From: Gelidibacter gilvus
GTDB taxonomy: Bacteria; Bacteroidota; Bacteroidia; Flavobacteriales; Flavobacteriaceae
DNA length: 64,000 nt
Assembly: GCF_004115975.1 (NCBI RefSeq)
Contig: NZ_SDDZ01000005.1
Location: forward strand, 1 to 64,000
Reading direction: 5' to 3'
The position numbers were made by a program, and so were the translations under genes. Within the stretch, counting starts at the first letter, position 1. Each line of letters starts with the position of its first letter. This document shows, in pieces, positions 55,697 through 64,000 of the stretch. Below the pieces are notes generated by a model, which was not told where the DNA came from, did not search any database, and worked only from the letters and a program-made list of their open reading frames with translations.

Positions 55697-55889
55697 AATC
55701 CCATCTGTCCTTCGGACATCTTCCCAAAAGGAAGAATTATTTTTATTTAACCTGAATTCGTTTCTGCTAAAGCAGGAATCTCCTATTTTAATTTTAATTA
55801 GACTATTTTTTAAACCTACAAGGTTTTGAAAACCTTGCAGGTTGATCAATCTCAACTTGCAGGCTGACTTATCTAACCTGGCAGATTAT
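55697..55889. repeat. rsmH-ftsL gap with two dispersed hairpins
   Basis: Contains the hairpin at 55813-55843 (same as 47759-47790) and a REP-like hairpin at 55762-55778 related to 40280-40299. Confidence 0.7.
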
Positions 55890-56786
55890 TTATAATTTTT
55901 CCGCAACTCGAAGTTTTGCACTTCGTGCTCTGCTATTTTCTTTCACTTCAGCTTTTGATGGCACAATCAATCCGCCAACTTTTTTCATGGGCACTTCAAA
56001 ATTCCCATAAACATCACGTTCAGGTTCTCCTTCAAACATGCCGTTTCTTATAAAACGCTTCACCAATCTATCTTCTAACGAATGGTATGAAATACAACTT
56101 AAACGCCCTCCTTTTGTTAAAACTTCAGGCGACTGAAGCAACAATTCCTTTAAGGCTTCAATTTCTTGGTTGACCTCTATCCGAATGGCCTGATAAATTT
56201 GCGCCAATACTTTATGTTCATTTTTATGTTTTACAAATTTCTTTAAGACCTCTTTCAATTGTTCACTGGACTTGATTTCATTTGTAGCACGCTCTTCCAC
56301 AATAGCCCTTGCCATTGCCGGAGCCTGACGCAACTCACCGTACTGAAAGAACACTTCTTTAATTTGCTCTTCGTCGTACTTGTTAATGACATGAAAGGCA
56401 GACAGCTTACTGTCCTGATTCATCCGCATATCTAAATCTGCTTCAAAACGTGTTGAAAACCCACGCTCGGCAACATCAAACTGATGCGAAGACACTCCAA
56501 AATCTGCTAAGATCCCATCGGCTTCCTTAGCTCCATAAAATCGCAAAAAACGTTTCAAATACCTGAAATTCTCATTGATCAAGGTAAAACGCGGATCGTC
56601 AATGGTATTTAAAAGAGCGTCTTTATCTTGGTCAAAGGCGAATAACTTCCCTTTTGGCCCCAAGCGATTTAAAATCTCCCGACTATGGCCTCCTCCACCA
56701 AATGTCACATCTACATACACGCCATCAGGTTTGATATTCAATCCATCCACCGCTTCAGTAAGTAAAACCGGATTATGATAGTCCAT
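55890..56786 (-). CDS. rsmH: 16S rRNA m4C1402 methyltransferase
   Basis: N4-methylates C1402 of 16S rRNA with SAM. Start at MDYHNPVLL (56786) is the family form; the frame could start 4 codons earlier. GGGGHSREIL, FAFDQDKDAL and GILADFGVSSHQFD are present, and SLEDRLVKRF near the end. It overlaps mraZ by 14 nt. Confidence 0.96.
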   Translation of the reverse strand: MDYHNPVLLTEAVDGLNIKPDGVYVDVTFGGGGHSREILNRLGPKGKLFAFDQDKDALLNTIDDPRFTLINENFRYLKRFLRFYGAKEADGILADFGVSSHQFDVAERGFSTRFEADLDMRMNQDSKLSAFHVINKYDEEQIKEVFFQYGELRQAPAMARAIVEERATNEIKSSEQLKEVLKKFVKHKNEHKVLAQIYQAIRIEVNQEIEALKELLLQSPEVLTKGGRLSCISYHSLEDRLVKRFIRNGMFEGEPERDVYGNFEVPMKKVGGLIVPSKAEVKENSRARSAKLRVAEKL

Positions 56787-57243
56787 TTTCGTCATCATCT
56801 TGTCCCATGACTTCCTCGGCTAAATCTGCAAAATCGTCCGCCGCATCGTCTATAGCTTGTTCATATTTATCTTTATCCCAGATCTCAACAATATTTATTG
56901 CTGAAGACACTACGATGTCCTTAGAAATCCCAGAAAAAACCATCAAGTCCTTCGGAATCAACAATCTTCCAGTAGCATCTACTTCCACCACTTTCACACC
57001 TGCTGTAAACCTTCGGATGAAATCATTGTTTTTCTTTTTGAAGCGGTTAAGTTTGTTCATTTTTTGCATCAAAGACTCCCATTCGGTCATCGGGTACAGC
57101 TCTAAACAAGGTTGAAAAACCGCTCTTTTTAAAACAAATCCGTTTTGAAGCGAAGGCAACAACTGTTTTTTGATGGCAGCAGGTAGCATAAGCCTACCTT
57201 TGGCATCAACTTTACATTCGTATGTTCCTATTAATGAGTTCAA
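56773..57243 (-). CDS. mraZ: Transcriptional regulator MraZ
   Basis: 156 aa with two AbrB-like SpoVT/MraZ repeats (GTYECKVDAKGRLMLPAAIKK at the start, VEVDATGRLLIPKDL later). MraZ represses its own operon by binding short direct repeats near the promoter. Three such boxes lie upstream at 57291-57320. First gene of the cell-wall/division series. Confidence 0.96.
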   Translation of the reverse strand: MNSLIGTYECKVDAKGRLMLPAAIKKQLLPSLQNGFVLKRAVFQPCLELYPMTEWESLMQKMNKLNRFKKKNNDFIRRFTAGVKVVEVDATGRLLIPKDLMVFSGISKDIVVSSAINIVEIWDKDKYEQAIDDAADDFADLAEEVMGQDDDENGLS

Positions 57244-57276
57244 AAGCTATTGTTTGTTTATCTAACGACTAAGATT

Positions 57277-57320
57277 CAAATATATTGAAAATATTACCAC
57301 CATTTACCACAATTTACCAC
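57277..57320 (-). promoter_or_regulatory. mraZ promoter and MraZ boxes
   Basis: On the minus strand GTGGTAA occurs three times (57294-57300, 57304-57310, 57314-57320) with an exact 10-bp period, the first unit reading AAAGTGGTAA. This is the known MraZ operator type (three to four short repeats, one per helical turn). A TATATTTG -7 box (57277-57284) lies next to it toward mraZ, so bound MraZ would cover the -33 region. Confidence 0.8.
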
Positions 57321-57504
57321 TTTTGTTGATAAGTTTTTGATTTTGAGGTGTATTTTCGATAAACGGAAGAAACGAAGAATAAATAAGTGGCTGTTTTTTA
57401 GAATATTAAAAAGTGGGATAAAAACATTTCGGCGTTGTAAACAAATATTGTAGAAGTATTGTGGCGAAACTGGCTAAAAAGAAATAAAATTTGAATGAAA
57501 TAAC

Positions 57505-57512
57505 TATATTTG
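57505..57512 (+). promoter_or_regulatory. -7 box of the hydrolase gene
   Basis: TATATTTG fits TAnnTTTG. It lies inside the longest frame of the hydrolase, so transcription should begin after the first candidate start. This favours the ATG at 57539. Confidence 0.5.
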
Positions 57513-57538
57513 TTTTTTATGATAACTACCAACCATTA

Positions 57539-58303
57539 ATGAGACATCTCTTAAAAAAAGAAAAAAAATACAGCTATGTTGAAGTAGGTGAAGGTCAACC
57601 CATTATAATTCTTCATGGACTAATGGGCGGTCTTAGTAATTTTGACGGTGTTTTAGAGTATTTTAGAGACAAGGGCTATAAAGTCATTATTCCTGAATTG
57701 CCAATTTATTCGATGTCTTTATTAAAAACCAACGTGCGGAATTTTGCAAAATATCTTCACGATTTTATAGCATACAAAGAATTTGAGAATGTTATTTTAT
57801 TGGGCAATTCACTTGGCGGCCATATCGGACTTTACCACACAAAACTCTATCCAGAAAAAGTAAAAGCACTTATTATTACCGGAAGTTCAGGTTTGTACGA
57901 AAGTGCTATGGGCGGTGGTTACACCAAACGTGGTGATTATGAAGTGATCAAGAAAAAAGCTCAAGACGTTTTTTATGATCCTGCTGTGGCGACGAAAGAA
58001 ATTGTGGACGAAGTTTATGAAACAGTCAACGACAGAAATAAACTGATTAAAACTTTAGCGATTGCCAAAAGTGCCATCCGACATAATATGGCGAAAGATT
58101 TGCCTAAAATGGATCTACCTGTATGCATCATTTGGGGGAAAAACGATATTGTGACCCCTCCTGAAGTTGCGGTAGAATTTCATGAACTTTTACCAAATTC
58201 TGATTTGTATTGGATCGATAAATGTGGGCATGCTGCCATGATGGAACATCCGGACGAGTTCAATGCCATACTTGCCGAGTGGCTGAAGAAGAGAGGGCTT
58301 TGA
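57539..58303 (+). CDS. Alpha/beta hydrolase
   Basis: 254 aa from ATG at 57539 (16 earlier codons lie over the promoter). The family core has the oxyanion HGLMGG, nucleophile elbow GNSLGGHIG, acid in WGKNDIVTPP, and His in CGHAAMMEHP. No signal peptide, cytoplasmic. Substrate not evident; the group includes haloalkane/aromatic ring-cleavage-type hydrolases. Divergent to mraZ, forward of engB; this neighbour pair is common in Flavobacteriaceae. Confidence 0.9.
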   Translation: MRHLLKKEKKYSYVEVGEGQPIIILHGLMGGLSNFDGVLEYFRDKGYKVIIPELPIYSMSLLKTNVRNFAKYLHDFIAYKEFENVILLGNSLGGHIGLYHTKLYPEKVKALIITGSSGLYESAMGGGYTKRGDYEVIKKKAQDVFYDPAVATKEIVDEVYETVNDRNKLIKTLAIAKSAIRHNMAKDLPKMDLPVCIIWGKNDIVTPPEVAVEFHELLPNSDLYWIDKCGHAAMMEHPDEFNAILAEWLKKRGL

Positions 58304-58463
58304 AGTTGAAATTGAAGTCGAAATTGAAGTTGAAGTTGAATACTTAGACAGGTGACGGGAAGAGTTATGATTGATGACTGATGACCGATGACAGATGACA
58401 AATGACTGATGACTGGTGACTGGTGACAGATGACCGATGACCGATGACCGATGACTGATGACC
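58302..58463. repeat. Hexamer and heptamer microsatellites
   Basis: A 6-bp repeat (GAAGTT/GAAATT) runs six times from 58302, starting within the hydrolase stop codon, to about 58340. A 7-bp unit (GATGACY) repeats 13 times from 58373 to 58463 with small changes. Both are simple tandem tracts of the sort that vary in copy number by slippage. Confidence 0.9.
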
Positions 58464-58525
58464 GAAAATCGAAAACTACTGCCCACTGTCAACCGAAATC
58501 TGCTGACTAAAAAAAATCCAAAAAC

Positions 58526-59140
58526 ATGATTATCAAAACTGCCGAATTTATAATGAGTAACTCCGAAGTGGCCAAATGCCCTAAGGATACGTTACCAGAA
58601 TACGCATTTATTGGGCGTAGCAACGTTGGCAAGTCGTCATTGATAAACATGCTCACCGATCATAAAAATTTAGCAAAAACCTCGGGGAGACCAGGTAAAA
58701 CACAACTTATCAATCATTTTTTAATCAATAAAAATTGGTTCTTGGTGGATTTACCAGGATATGGCTATGCGCGGGTTTCAAAATCATCCAAAAAGAAGTT
58801 CCAAAGATTTATTACCGATTATTTTGAAGAACGACAACAATTGGTGTTAGCTTTTGTTCTTGTAGATATTAGGCATGAAGCTCAAAAAATTGATCTTGAA
58901 TTTATGGAATACATGGGTGAAAACGGCATTCCGTTTTCCATCATCTTCACAAAAGCAGATAAACTCAAACCAAAAGCGATAGAGCGCAACGTTGCAGCTT
59001 ATTTGCAAGAACTTCTCTTGACTTGGGAAGAAACCCCGAAATACTTTGTCACCTCATCGTCCTCTGCTGTTGGTCGAGACGAAGTACTCAATGAAATTGA
59101 CAAAACGAATCAACAAATGAATGCTTTAAATAAGAATTAA
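58526..59140 (+). CDS. engB: Ribosome biogenesis GTPase EngB (YsxC/YihA)
   Basis: 204-aa TrmE-Era-like GTPase for 50S assembly. G1 GRSNVGKSSLI, G2 region GRPGKTQ, G3 DLPGYGYA and G4 TKADKL are all intact, G5 TSSSS follows. Separated from the hydrolase by the microsatellites. Confidence 0.96.
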   Translation: MIIKTAEFIMSNSEVAKCPKDTLPEYAFIGRSNVGKSSLINMLTDHKNLAKTSGRPGKTQLINHFLINKNWFLVDLPGYGYARVSKSSKKKFQRFITDYFEERQQLVLAFVLVDIRHEAQKIDLEFMEYMGENGIPFSIIFTKADKLKPKAIERNVAAYLQELLLTWEETPKYFVTSSSSAVGRDEVLNEIDKTNQQMNALNKN

Positions 59141-59164
59141 TACTTACTCCTTCTTATAGAAACA

Positions 59165-59207
59165 AAAAAATGCTCCAAAGTATCATCTACCTTGGAGCAT
59201 TTTTTTA
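59165..59207. terminator. Bidirectional terminator between engB and prc
   Basis: Inverted repeat (AAATGCTCCAA/TTGGAGCATTT type arms) with A and T runs on both sides, between convergent genes. Confidence 0.85.
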
Positions 59208-59224
59208 TGGATTTCAGAAGGATT

Positions 59225-61444
59225 TTATTCCTTCACATTATTTACGACTTTCTTAATGCTATAAGTTCCTCTCAAATCATTCAACACATTGAGCGCTTCT
59301 TCAACATACACATCCTGACTTAATGCCTTGTGCCAACGATCGCGCTTTTCTTTTAGAATACTGTCTGCAGCCATCAATTCATTTTCGTAAGGCAAAGAGC
59401 TATACGTCAAGTTTGTTTTATAATCCGTTAATTTTTCAAACTGCTTTGCTTCATCTTCATTCAGTTTTAAGGCTGCCTTGTAAGTATCATATTTAAGAGA
59501 GTACTCCTCTTTATCCCTGATTCTCTTTACCCATCTCGCATTATCATCAATAAGCTTCAACTGTTCGTTAGTTGAAATTCGCGCATTACTTTTGTCGATG
59601 GCTTTTTGATAATCTATATTGTGATCCCAAACCTTATAATCTGTTGCAGAAATTTTATCGTAAGGCAACGGGTTATCTTGATTCTTTTCACCTAAAGCAA
59701 TATAACTGTAACGATCTGGAACAACCACATCACTTTTCACCCCTTCCAATTGTGTTGATCCACCATTGATTCTATAGTATTTCTGTATGGTATATTTTAG
59801 AGCACCCATATCACCACTAGTATTGTTTCTCACCATACGGTTAAGATCCAAAACGGTCTGAACGGTTCCTTTTCCAAAAGTTTGCTTGCTACCAATAACC
59901 AAGGCACGTTTATAATCCTGCATGGCAGCAGCTAAAATCTCAGAAGCTGAAGCAGAATTCTCGTTCACCAAAATCACTAATGGACCATCCCAGGTTATGG
60001 TTTTATCTTTATCTCTTAAAACCTCTTTTTGTCCTCCAGTTGTTTTGACCTGAACAATTGGACCTTCTTTTATAAACAAACCGGCCATATCAATAACGGT
60101 TTGCAAAGATCCGCCACCATTATTTCTAAGATCCAAAACCAAGCCTTCAATACCTTCTTCTTTCAAACGTTCTATTTCAAGCTTAACATCTGTAGCGGCA
60201 TTTCTTTTCTTATAATCCTCCATATTGACATAAAAGCCAGGTAGATTGATTACTCCAAACTTTTTATCGTCCTTAACAACGGTTGTCGATTTTGCATAAA
60301 CCTCTTCCAACTCCACAACATCTCTGGTGATGGTCAGGTCTTCAATAGTACCATCTACTTTTTTCACAGTTAAGATGACATCGGTTCCTTTAGGACCCTT
60401 AATTAATTTTACGGCATCTTCCAAACGCATTCCAACTATATTCACTGAAGGTTCACCATCATCTTGTTGCACTTTAAGAATTTGATCACCTGCTTCCAAT
60501 TCGTTGTTTTTCCATGCTGGACCACCGCTAATAACTTCGATGATGGTCACCACATCCATTTTCTTTTGAAGTCTGGCACCGATACCCTCAAATTTCCCTG
60601 ACATCGCCACATCAAAACGCTCCTTATCTTCAGGGGCGTAATAGAATGTATGTGGATCAAACTCAGCAACAATGGCATTTAAATAAACTCCAAACCAATC
60701 TTCACGTTTGCGCTCATCGATATAATCATAGAGCTCATTTAAAGAATTCAGCGTTGTTTTTCGTGCTTCGGCCTCCAATTCCGTAAGTGATTTTTTATCC
60801 TTTTTCTCAGATGTGCCTTCAGTTTCCACGAACGCATTTTCATTAATCCCCTCAGAATCTATTTCGTCTACATGACTCATTTTCTTCACGTTTATCTTAT
60901 CAGAAAACGTATTTTCCTGTTGGGAGATCAAGTCATCATAATTTGCAATGGCCGAAAACTTGAGTTGCGTTCTCCAACGCTCTTTCATTTCCTTTTTTGA
61001 TTTGACATAAGCCAGTTTTTTGTACTCCGTGTTGATCGTCTCATCCACACCATAATCAAATGGATTGGCCAGAACTTCTCTGTACATCTCTTGAGACTCT
61101 TCCAATCTTTGTAACAAACGACCATGGGTAAGATTAAAAAACGTCAAATCCTGATTCTTTAACTGATCGTCAATTTTGTCTTTATAAGCTTCGAATTCCT
61201 TAATATCTGAGGCATAGAAGTATCTCTTAAAAGGATCTAACTGATCCAAATAAGCTCCAAAAACACTCTCTGAAAATTCGTCATTTATTTCTTTAGGACT
61301 ATAATGACCTTCTTCCAGCACATAAGTTATTAATTGCATCAGTAATTTATCCTTATCTGGATCTTCAAAAGTTTTAGTTGTGAAACTACATGACGCAAAC
61401 GCCAACATAAGCGCCAACAATAAAATCTTATAATTCCTTTTCAT
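59225..61444 (-). CDS. Tail-specific carboxy-terminal protease (S41)
   Basis: About 739 aa from ATG at 61444, giving the signal/lipobox LMLAFASC; the frame is open 9 codons further. N-terminal helical domain, PDZ (about 245-330), S41 peptidase with NENSASASEI (catalytic Ser) and SKQTFGKGTVQ (catalytic Lys), and C-terminal DUF3340-like region. Prc/Tsp homologue, acts in the periplasm on peptidoglycan or envelope proteins. Confidence 0.94.
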   Translation of the reverse strand: MKRNYKILLLALMLAFASCSFTTKTFEDPDKDKLLMQLITYVLEEGHYSPKEINDEFSESVFGAYLDQLDPFKRYFYASDIKEFEAYKDKIDDQLKNQDLTFFNLTHGRLLQRLEESQEMYREVLANPFDYGVDETINTEYKKLAYVKSKKEMKERWRTQLKFSAIANYDDLISQQENTFSDKINVKKMSHVDEIDSEGINENAFVETEGTSEKKDKKSLTELEAEARKTTLNSLNELYDYIDERKREDWFGVYLNAIVAEFDPHTFYYAPEDKERFDVAMSGKFEGIGARLQKKMDVVTIIEVISGGPAWKNNELEAGDQILKVQQDDGEPSVNIVGMRLEDAVKLIKGPKGTDVILTVKKVDGTIEDLTITRDVVELEEVYAKSTTVVKDDKKFGVINLPGFYVNMEDYKKRNAATDVKLEIERLKEEGIEGLVLDLRNNGGGSLQTVIDMAGLFIKEGPIVQVKTTGGQKEVLRDKDKTITWDGPLVILVNENSASASEILAAAMQDYKRALVIGSKQTFGKGTVQTVLDLNRMVRNNTSGDMGALKYTIQKYYRINGGSTQLEGVKSDVVVPDRYSYIALGEKNQDNPLPYDKISATDYKVWDHNIDYQKAIDKSNARISTNEQLKLIDDNARWVKRIRDKEEYSLKYDTYKAALKLNEDEAKQFEKLTDYKTNLTYSSLPYENELMAADSILKEKRDRWHKALSQDVYVEEALNVLNDLRGTYSIKKVVNNVKE

Positions 61445-61633
61445 GATATCTTTCATATTTTTTAGTGGCATTGATAAAGTCTAAACGCGATAGACCCCTA
61501 ATTATTTTTTACTAAAGTAAAAGAAAAAACCATGCCAATAAAACCATTGCCTACTAATTTTTTGTTAAACCACCCTGAATGGGATTATAACGTCTAATTT
61601 ATGTATTTTAGCACTCTAAATACGCACTGCAGA

Positions 61634-62410
61634 ATGAATAAGAAACCACTGATTTTAGTGACTAATGATGATGGGATAACAGCACCAGGTCTAAGAGCTT
61701 TGATTGAAGTCATGAATACCATTGGCGAAGTGGTCGTGGTCGCTCCTGATAGTCCACAAAGTGCCATGGGACACGCCATAACTGTCAATTCGACGCTTTA
61801 TGTAGAGAAAGTTAAAATAGATAATAATGCCCAAACAGAGTACAGTTGCTCTGGTACACCAGTAGATTGTGTGAAATTGGCGGTGAAGCAAATCTTGGGA
61901 AGACGCCCAGATATTTGCGTTTCAGGTATCAACCACGGCTCCAACTCTTCCATCAACGTTATTTACTCTGGAACCATGAGTGCCGCATTGGAAGCGGGCA
62001 TTGAAGGCATTCCGGCAATTGGGTTTTCCTTGTGCAACTACAATTGGAGCGCCAATTTTGAGGCTTCTAAGAGTTTTGTCAAGACTATTACTGAAAATGT
62101 TTTGGAACACGGCCTTCCTGAAGGTGTCGTACTCAACGTGAATATCCCTGATTTACCAAAAGAAGAAATTAAGGGCATTAAGGTATGCCGTCAAGCTAAA
62201 GCAAATTGGGAAGAAGAGTTTACAAAACGCCAAAACCCAAGTGGGCGCGACTACTATTGGTTGGCCGGAAAATTTATTAACTTAGATGAAGGTGAAGACA
62301 CCGACGAATGGGCTTTGGAAAACGGCTATGTTTCTTTAGTACCTGTTCAGTTTGACTTGACCGCACACCACTGCATTCAAAATTTAAACACTTGGAATTT
62401 AAATGATTAA
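61634..62410 (+). CDS. surE: 5'/3'-nucleotidase SurE
   Basis: Survival protein E, metal-dependent nucleotidase. 258 aa from the ATG at 61634, before PLILVTNDDGITAPGL; 11 earlier codons lack family match. Metal and phosphate residues in NDDG, PQSAMGHAIT and GINHGSN. Overlaps the next gene by 8 nt. Confidence 0.95.
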   Translation: MNKKPLILVTNDDGITAPGLRALIEVMNTIGEVVVVAPDSPQSAMGHAITVNSTLYVEKVKIDNNAQTEYSCSGTPVDCVKLAVKQILGRRPDICVSGINHGSNSSINVIYSGTMSAALEAGIEGIPAIGFSLCNYNWSANFEASKSFVKTITENVLEHGLPEGVVLNVNIPDLPKEEIKGIKVCRQAKANWEEEFTKRQNPSGRDYYWLAGKFINLDEGEDTDEWALENGYVSLVPVQFDLTAHHCIQNLNTWNLND

Positions 62411-62687
62411 AAAGGAAGTATTTATCGGCTTTATAGTAGGACTGATTGCCAATGCCATTGGTTTTATCATAGCAATTCTAATTTTTGGAAACGGCGAAGA
62501 TATCGCTACTGCGTATAGACAGTCCTTAGCCCAGGGATTTTTTAGCAAATTGGTAAGTATGGGAGCGTTACTAAATCTTGTAGTATTCTTCATGTTCATC
62601 AAACAAAGACGTGACTATCGCGCCAGAGGTGTCATTATGGCTACAATAGTTGTAACAATTACGACCTTTTTATTAAATTACAACTAA
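62403..62687 (+). CDS. Small membrane protein of unknown function
   Basis: 94 aa with three hydrophobic segments (about 7-30, 50-66, 74-91) and basic loops (KQRRDYRARG). Not recognised by name; the surE-this-lpxB order is typical of Flavobacteriaceae, so it is conserved. Start overlaps surE stop. Confidence 0.8.
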   Translation: MIKKEVFIGFIVGLIANAIGFIIAILIFGNGEDIATAYRQSLAQGFFSKLVSMGALLNLVVFFMFIKQRRDYRARGVIMATIVVTITTFLLNYN

Positions 62688-62742
62688 TTAATACCACAGG
62701 TTTTCTACTTGTTTTGATTCTATAAATTACGATTCATAAAAA

Positions 62743-63870
62743 ATGAAATACTATATCATTGCTGGCGAGGCCTCCGGAGATTTACATGGCGCGAACCTCA
62801 TGAAAGCCCTACAAAAACAAGACGTCAATGCGCAGTTTAGGTTTTGGGGCGGTGATTTAATGGAAAAAGTTAGCCCTACGCTAGTAAAACATTATCGTGA
62901 TTTGGCCTTTATGGGCTTTTTGGAAGTGGTCATGAATTTAAAAACCATCACCCAAAATCTTAGCTTTTGCAAAACAGATATTGAAAGTTACACTCCAGAT
63001 GTCATCATCTTTATTGATTACCCAGGATTTAACTTACGCATTGCCAAATGGGCGAAGCAAAAAGGATATATGACCCATTATTATATTTCACCTCAAATCT
63101 GGGCCTGGAAAGAAAACAGGATTCACGCTATAAAACGTGATGTCGATAAAATGTATGTCATTTTGCCTTTTGAAAAAGAGTTTTATGAAGATAAGCACAA
63201 CTATCCTGTAGAGTTTGTTGGCCATCCATTAATTGACGCCATTGCGGACCGTCACCAAGTTAGTGAGTACGACTTTAGAGCCAAGCGCGGCCTTTCTGAC
63301 AAACCCATCATCGCTTTATTGCCGGGAAGTAGGAAACAGGAAATTCGAAAAATGCTTACCATCATGCTCAGCGTTGTCAAAGATTTTGAAGACTATCAAT
63401 TTGTCATTGCGGGCGCTCCAAGCCAAGACTATGATTTTTATCAAACATTCATTAAAAAAGAAAACATTTCCTTCGTCAATAATAAAACTTACGATCTTTT
63501 GAGTTTGGCCACCGCTGCTTTAGTGACATCAGGCACAGCAACCTTAGAAACCGCTCTGTTTAAAGTGCCGGAAGTAGTTTGTTACAAAGGAAGTTGGTTC
63601 TCTTATCAAATTGCAAAACGCGTTATTAATTTGAAGTACATTTCTCTGGTGAATTTGATCATGGATAAACCAGTCGTGACCGAATTGATTCAAGATGATT
63701 TTAACACCAAACGCCTCAAAAAGGAATTACAGGCAATTTTACAACCCGAAAAAAGAGAACAGCTTTTTATGGAGTATTTTCACTTGGAAAAGAAACTGGG
63801 TGGAAAAGGTGCGAGTGAAAAAACAGCAAAACTGATTTATGAAGACGTTAAAAAGAATAAAACACAATAA
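62743..63870 (+). CDS. lpxB: Lipid-A-disaccharide synthase
   Basis: Glycosyltransferase (GT19) that joins two acylated glucosamines in lipid A. 375 aa: YIIAGEASGDLHGANLM at the N-terminus, FIDYPGFNLRIAKW, SPQIWAWKENRI, FVGHPLID, LLPGSRKQEI and TSGTATLE are all present. Confirms an LPS-bearing outer membrane. Confidence 0.97.
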   Translation: MKYYIIAGEASGDLHGANLMKALQKQDVNAQFRFWGGDLMEKVSPTLVKHYRDLAFMGFLEVVMNLKTITQNLSFCKTDIESYTPDVIIFIDYPGFNLRIAKWAKQKGYMTHYYISPQIWAWKENRIHAIKRDVDKMYVILPFEKEFYEDKHNYPVEFVGHPLIDAIADRHQVSEYDFRAKRGLSDKPIIALLPGSRKQEIRKMLTIMLSVVKDFEDYQFVIAGAPSQDYDFYQTFIKKENISFVNNKTYDLLSLATAALVTSGTATLETALFKVPEVVCYKGSWFSYQIAKRVINLKYISLVNLIMDKPVVTELIQDDFNTKRLKKELQAILQPEKREQLFMEYFHLEKKLGGKGASEKTAKLIYEDVKKNKTQ

Positions 63871-63983
63871 CTTTTTCTACAAATTTTATACTTTCGGAAT
63901 TCCATCAGCGTTTCATAGACACGTTGCTATATCCAAAATATGGCAATAATTTTATTTATATTTAAAAAATCGTATTTTACCTT

Positions 63984-64000
63984 ATGAAAAAGATTGCCCT
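63984..64000 (+). CDS. Start of a gene cut by the window end
   Basis: ATG followed by codons for KKIA at the very end, 114 bp after lpxB. Could be an exported protein. Only 5 full codons are present, so nothing more can be said. Confidence 0.4.

Noticed and set aside
40392-57243. Missing ddl or murF in the dcw series as a deletion
   Set aside because: Flavobacteriaceae commonly keep these genes elsewhere, so the absence is ordinary.

Overview
The window is a chromosomal segment of a member of the Bacteroidetes, almost certainly Flavobacteriaceae. The evidence is the AT-rich sequence, the SusC/SusD pair, GLPGLI and BfmA-type proteins, -7 promoter boxes of the TAnnTTTG type, an FtsZ with a very long C-terminal linker, and a division/cell-wall cluster with the usual flavobacterial gene order. 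The species cannot be named from this sequence.

Layout. (1) Positions 1-369 are old chromosome: four 86-bp tandem repeats ending in a hairpin terminator. (2) Positions 370-22190 look like an integrated element. They hold a Fic protein, a GNAT acetyltransferase joined to the tail of an SRAP-family protein, a glycerophosphodiester/glycerol utilisation locus (glpF, glpK, glpD, GDPD lipoprotein, Tat-type metallophosphoesterase, BACON lipoprotein, SusD, SusC, DeoR/GlpR regulator), an esterase, an FAD amine oxidase and a wrecked integrase fused to an IS110 transposase tail. (3) Positions 22190-40200 look like a second element in tandem. They hold a vestigial mobilisation module (BfmA/BtgA plus a replication-like protein), an AbiE type IV toxin-antitoxin pair with a clear palindromic operator, a histone H1-like small gene, and a decayed peptide natural-product/export locus: two frameshifted GG-leader precursors, GLPGLI protein, outer-membrane receptor, TlpA-like thioredoxin, broken C39 peptidase, C39/VKOR-like fragment and a two-component system. 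An IS1182-type element splits this locus. An intact tyrosine recombinase lies beside tRNA-Arg(UCG). (4) From 40201 onward the sequence is core genome: tRNA-Arg, yqeY, then on the minus strand mraZ-rsmH-ftsL-ftsI-murE-mraY-murD-ftsW-murG-murC-ftsQ-ftsA-ftsZ, followed by a hydrolase, engB, a tail-specific protease, surE and lpxB.

The strongest structural observation is that a 24-bp piece of the tRNA-Arg 3' end occurs three times (370, 22190, 40200). Each copy is followed on the minus strand by its own hairpin terminator, and two related integrases sit at the right ends of the two intervals. This is what two successive integrations at one tRNA attachment site would leave. The main biological ideas are: a SusCD-linked locus that appears to capture glycerophosphodiesters and feed glycerol-3-phosphate into metabolism; a decaying RiPP/bacteriocin-like locus whose precursor genes are visible only across frameshifts; an AbiEi operator overlapping its promoter; and three perfectly phased 10-bp MraZ-type boxes upstream of mraZ.
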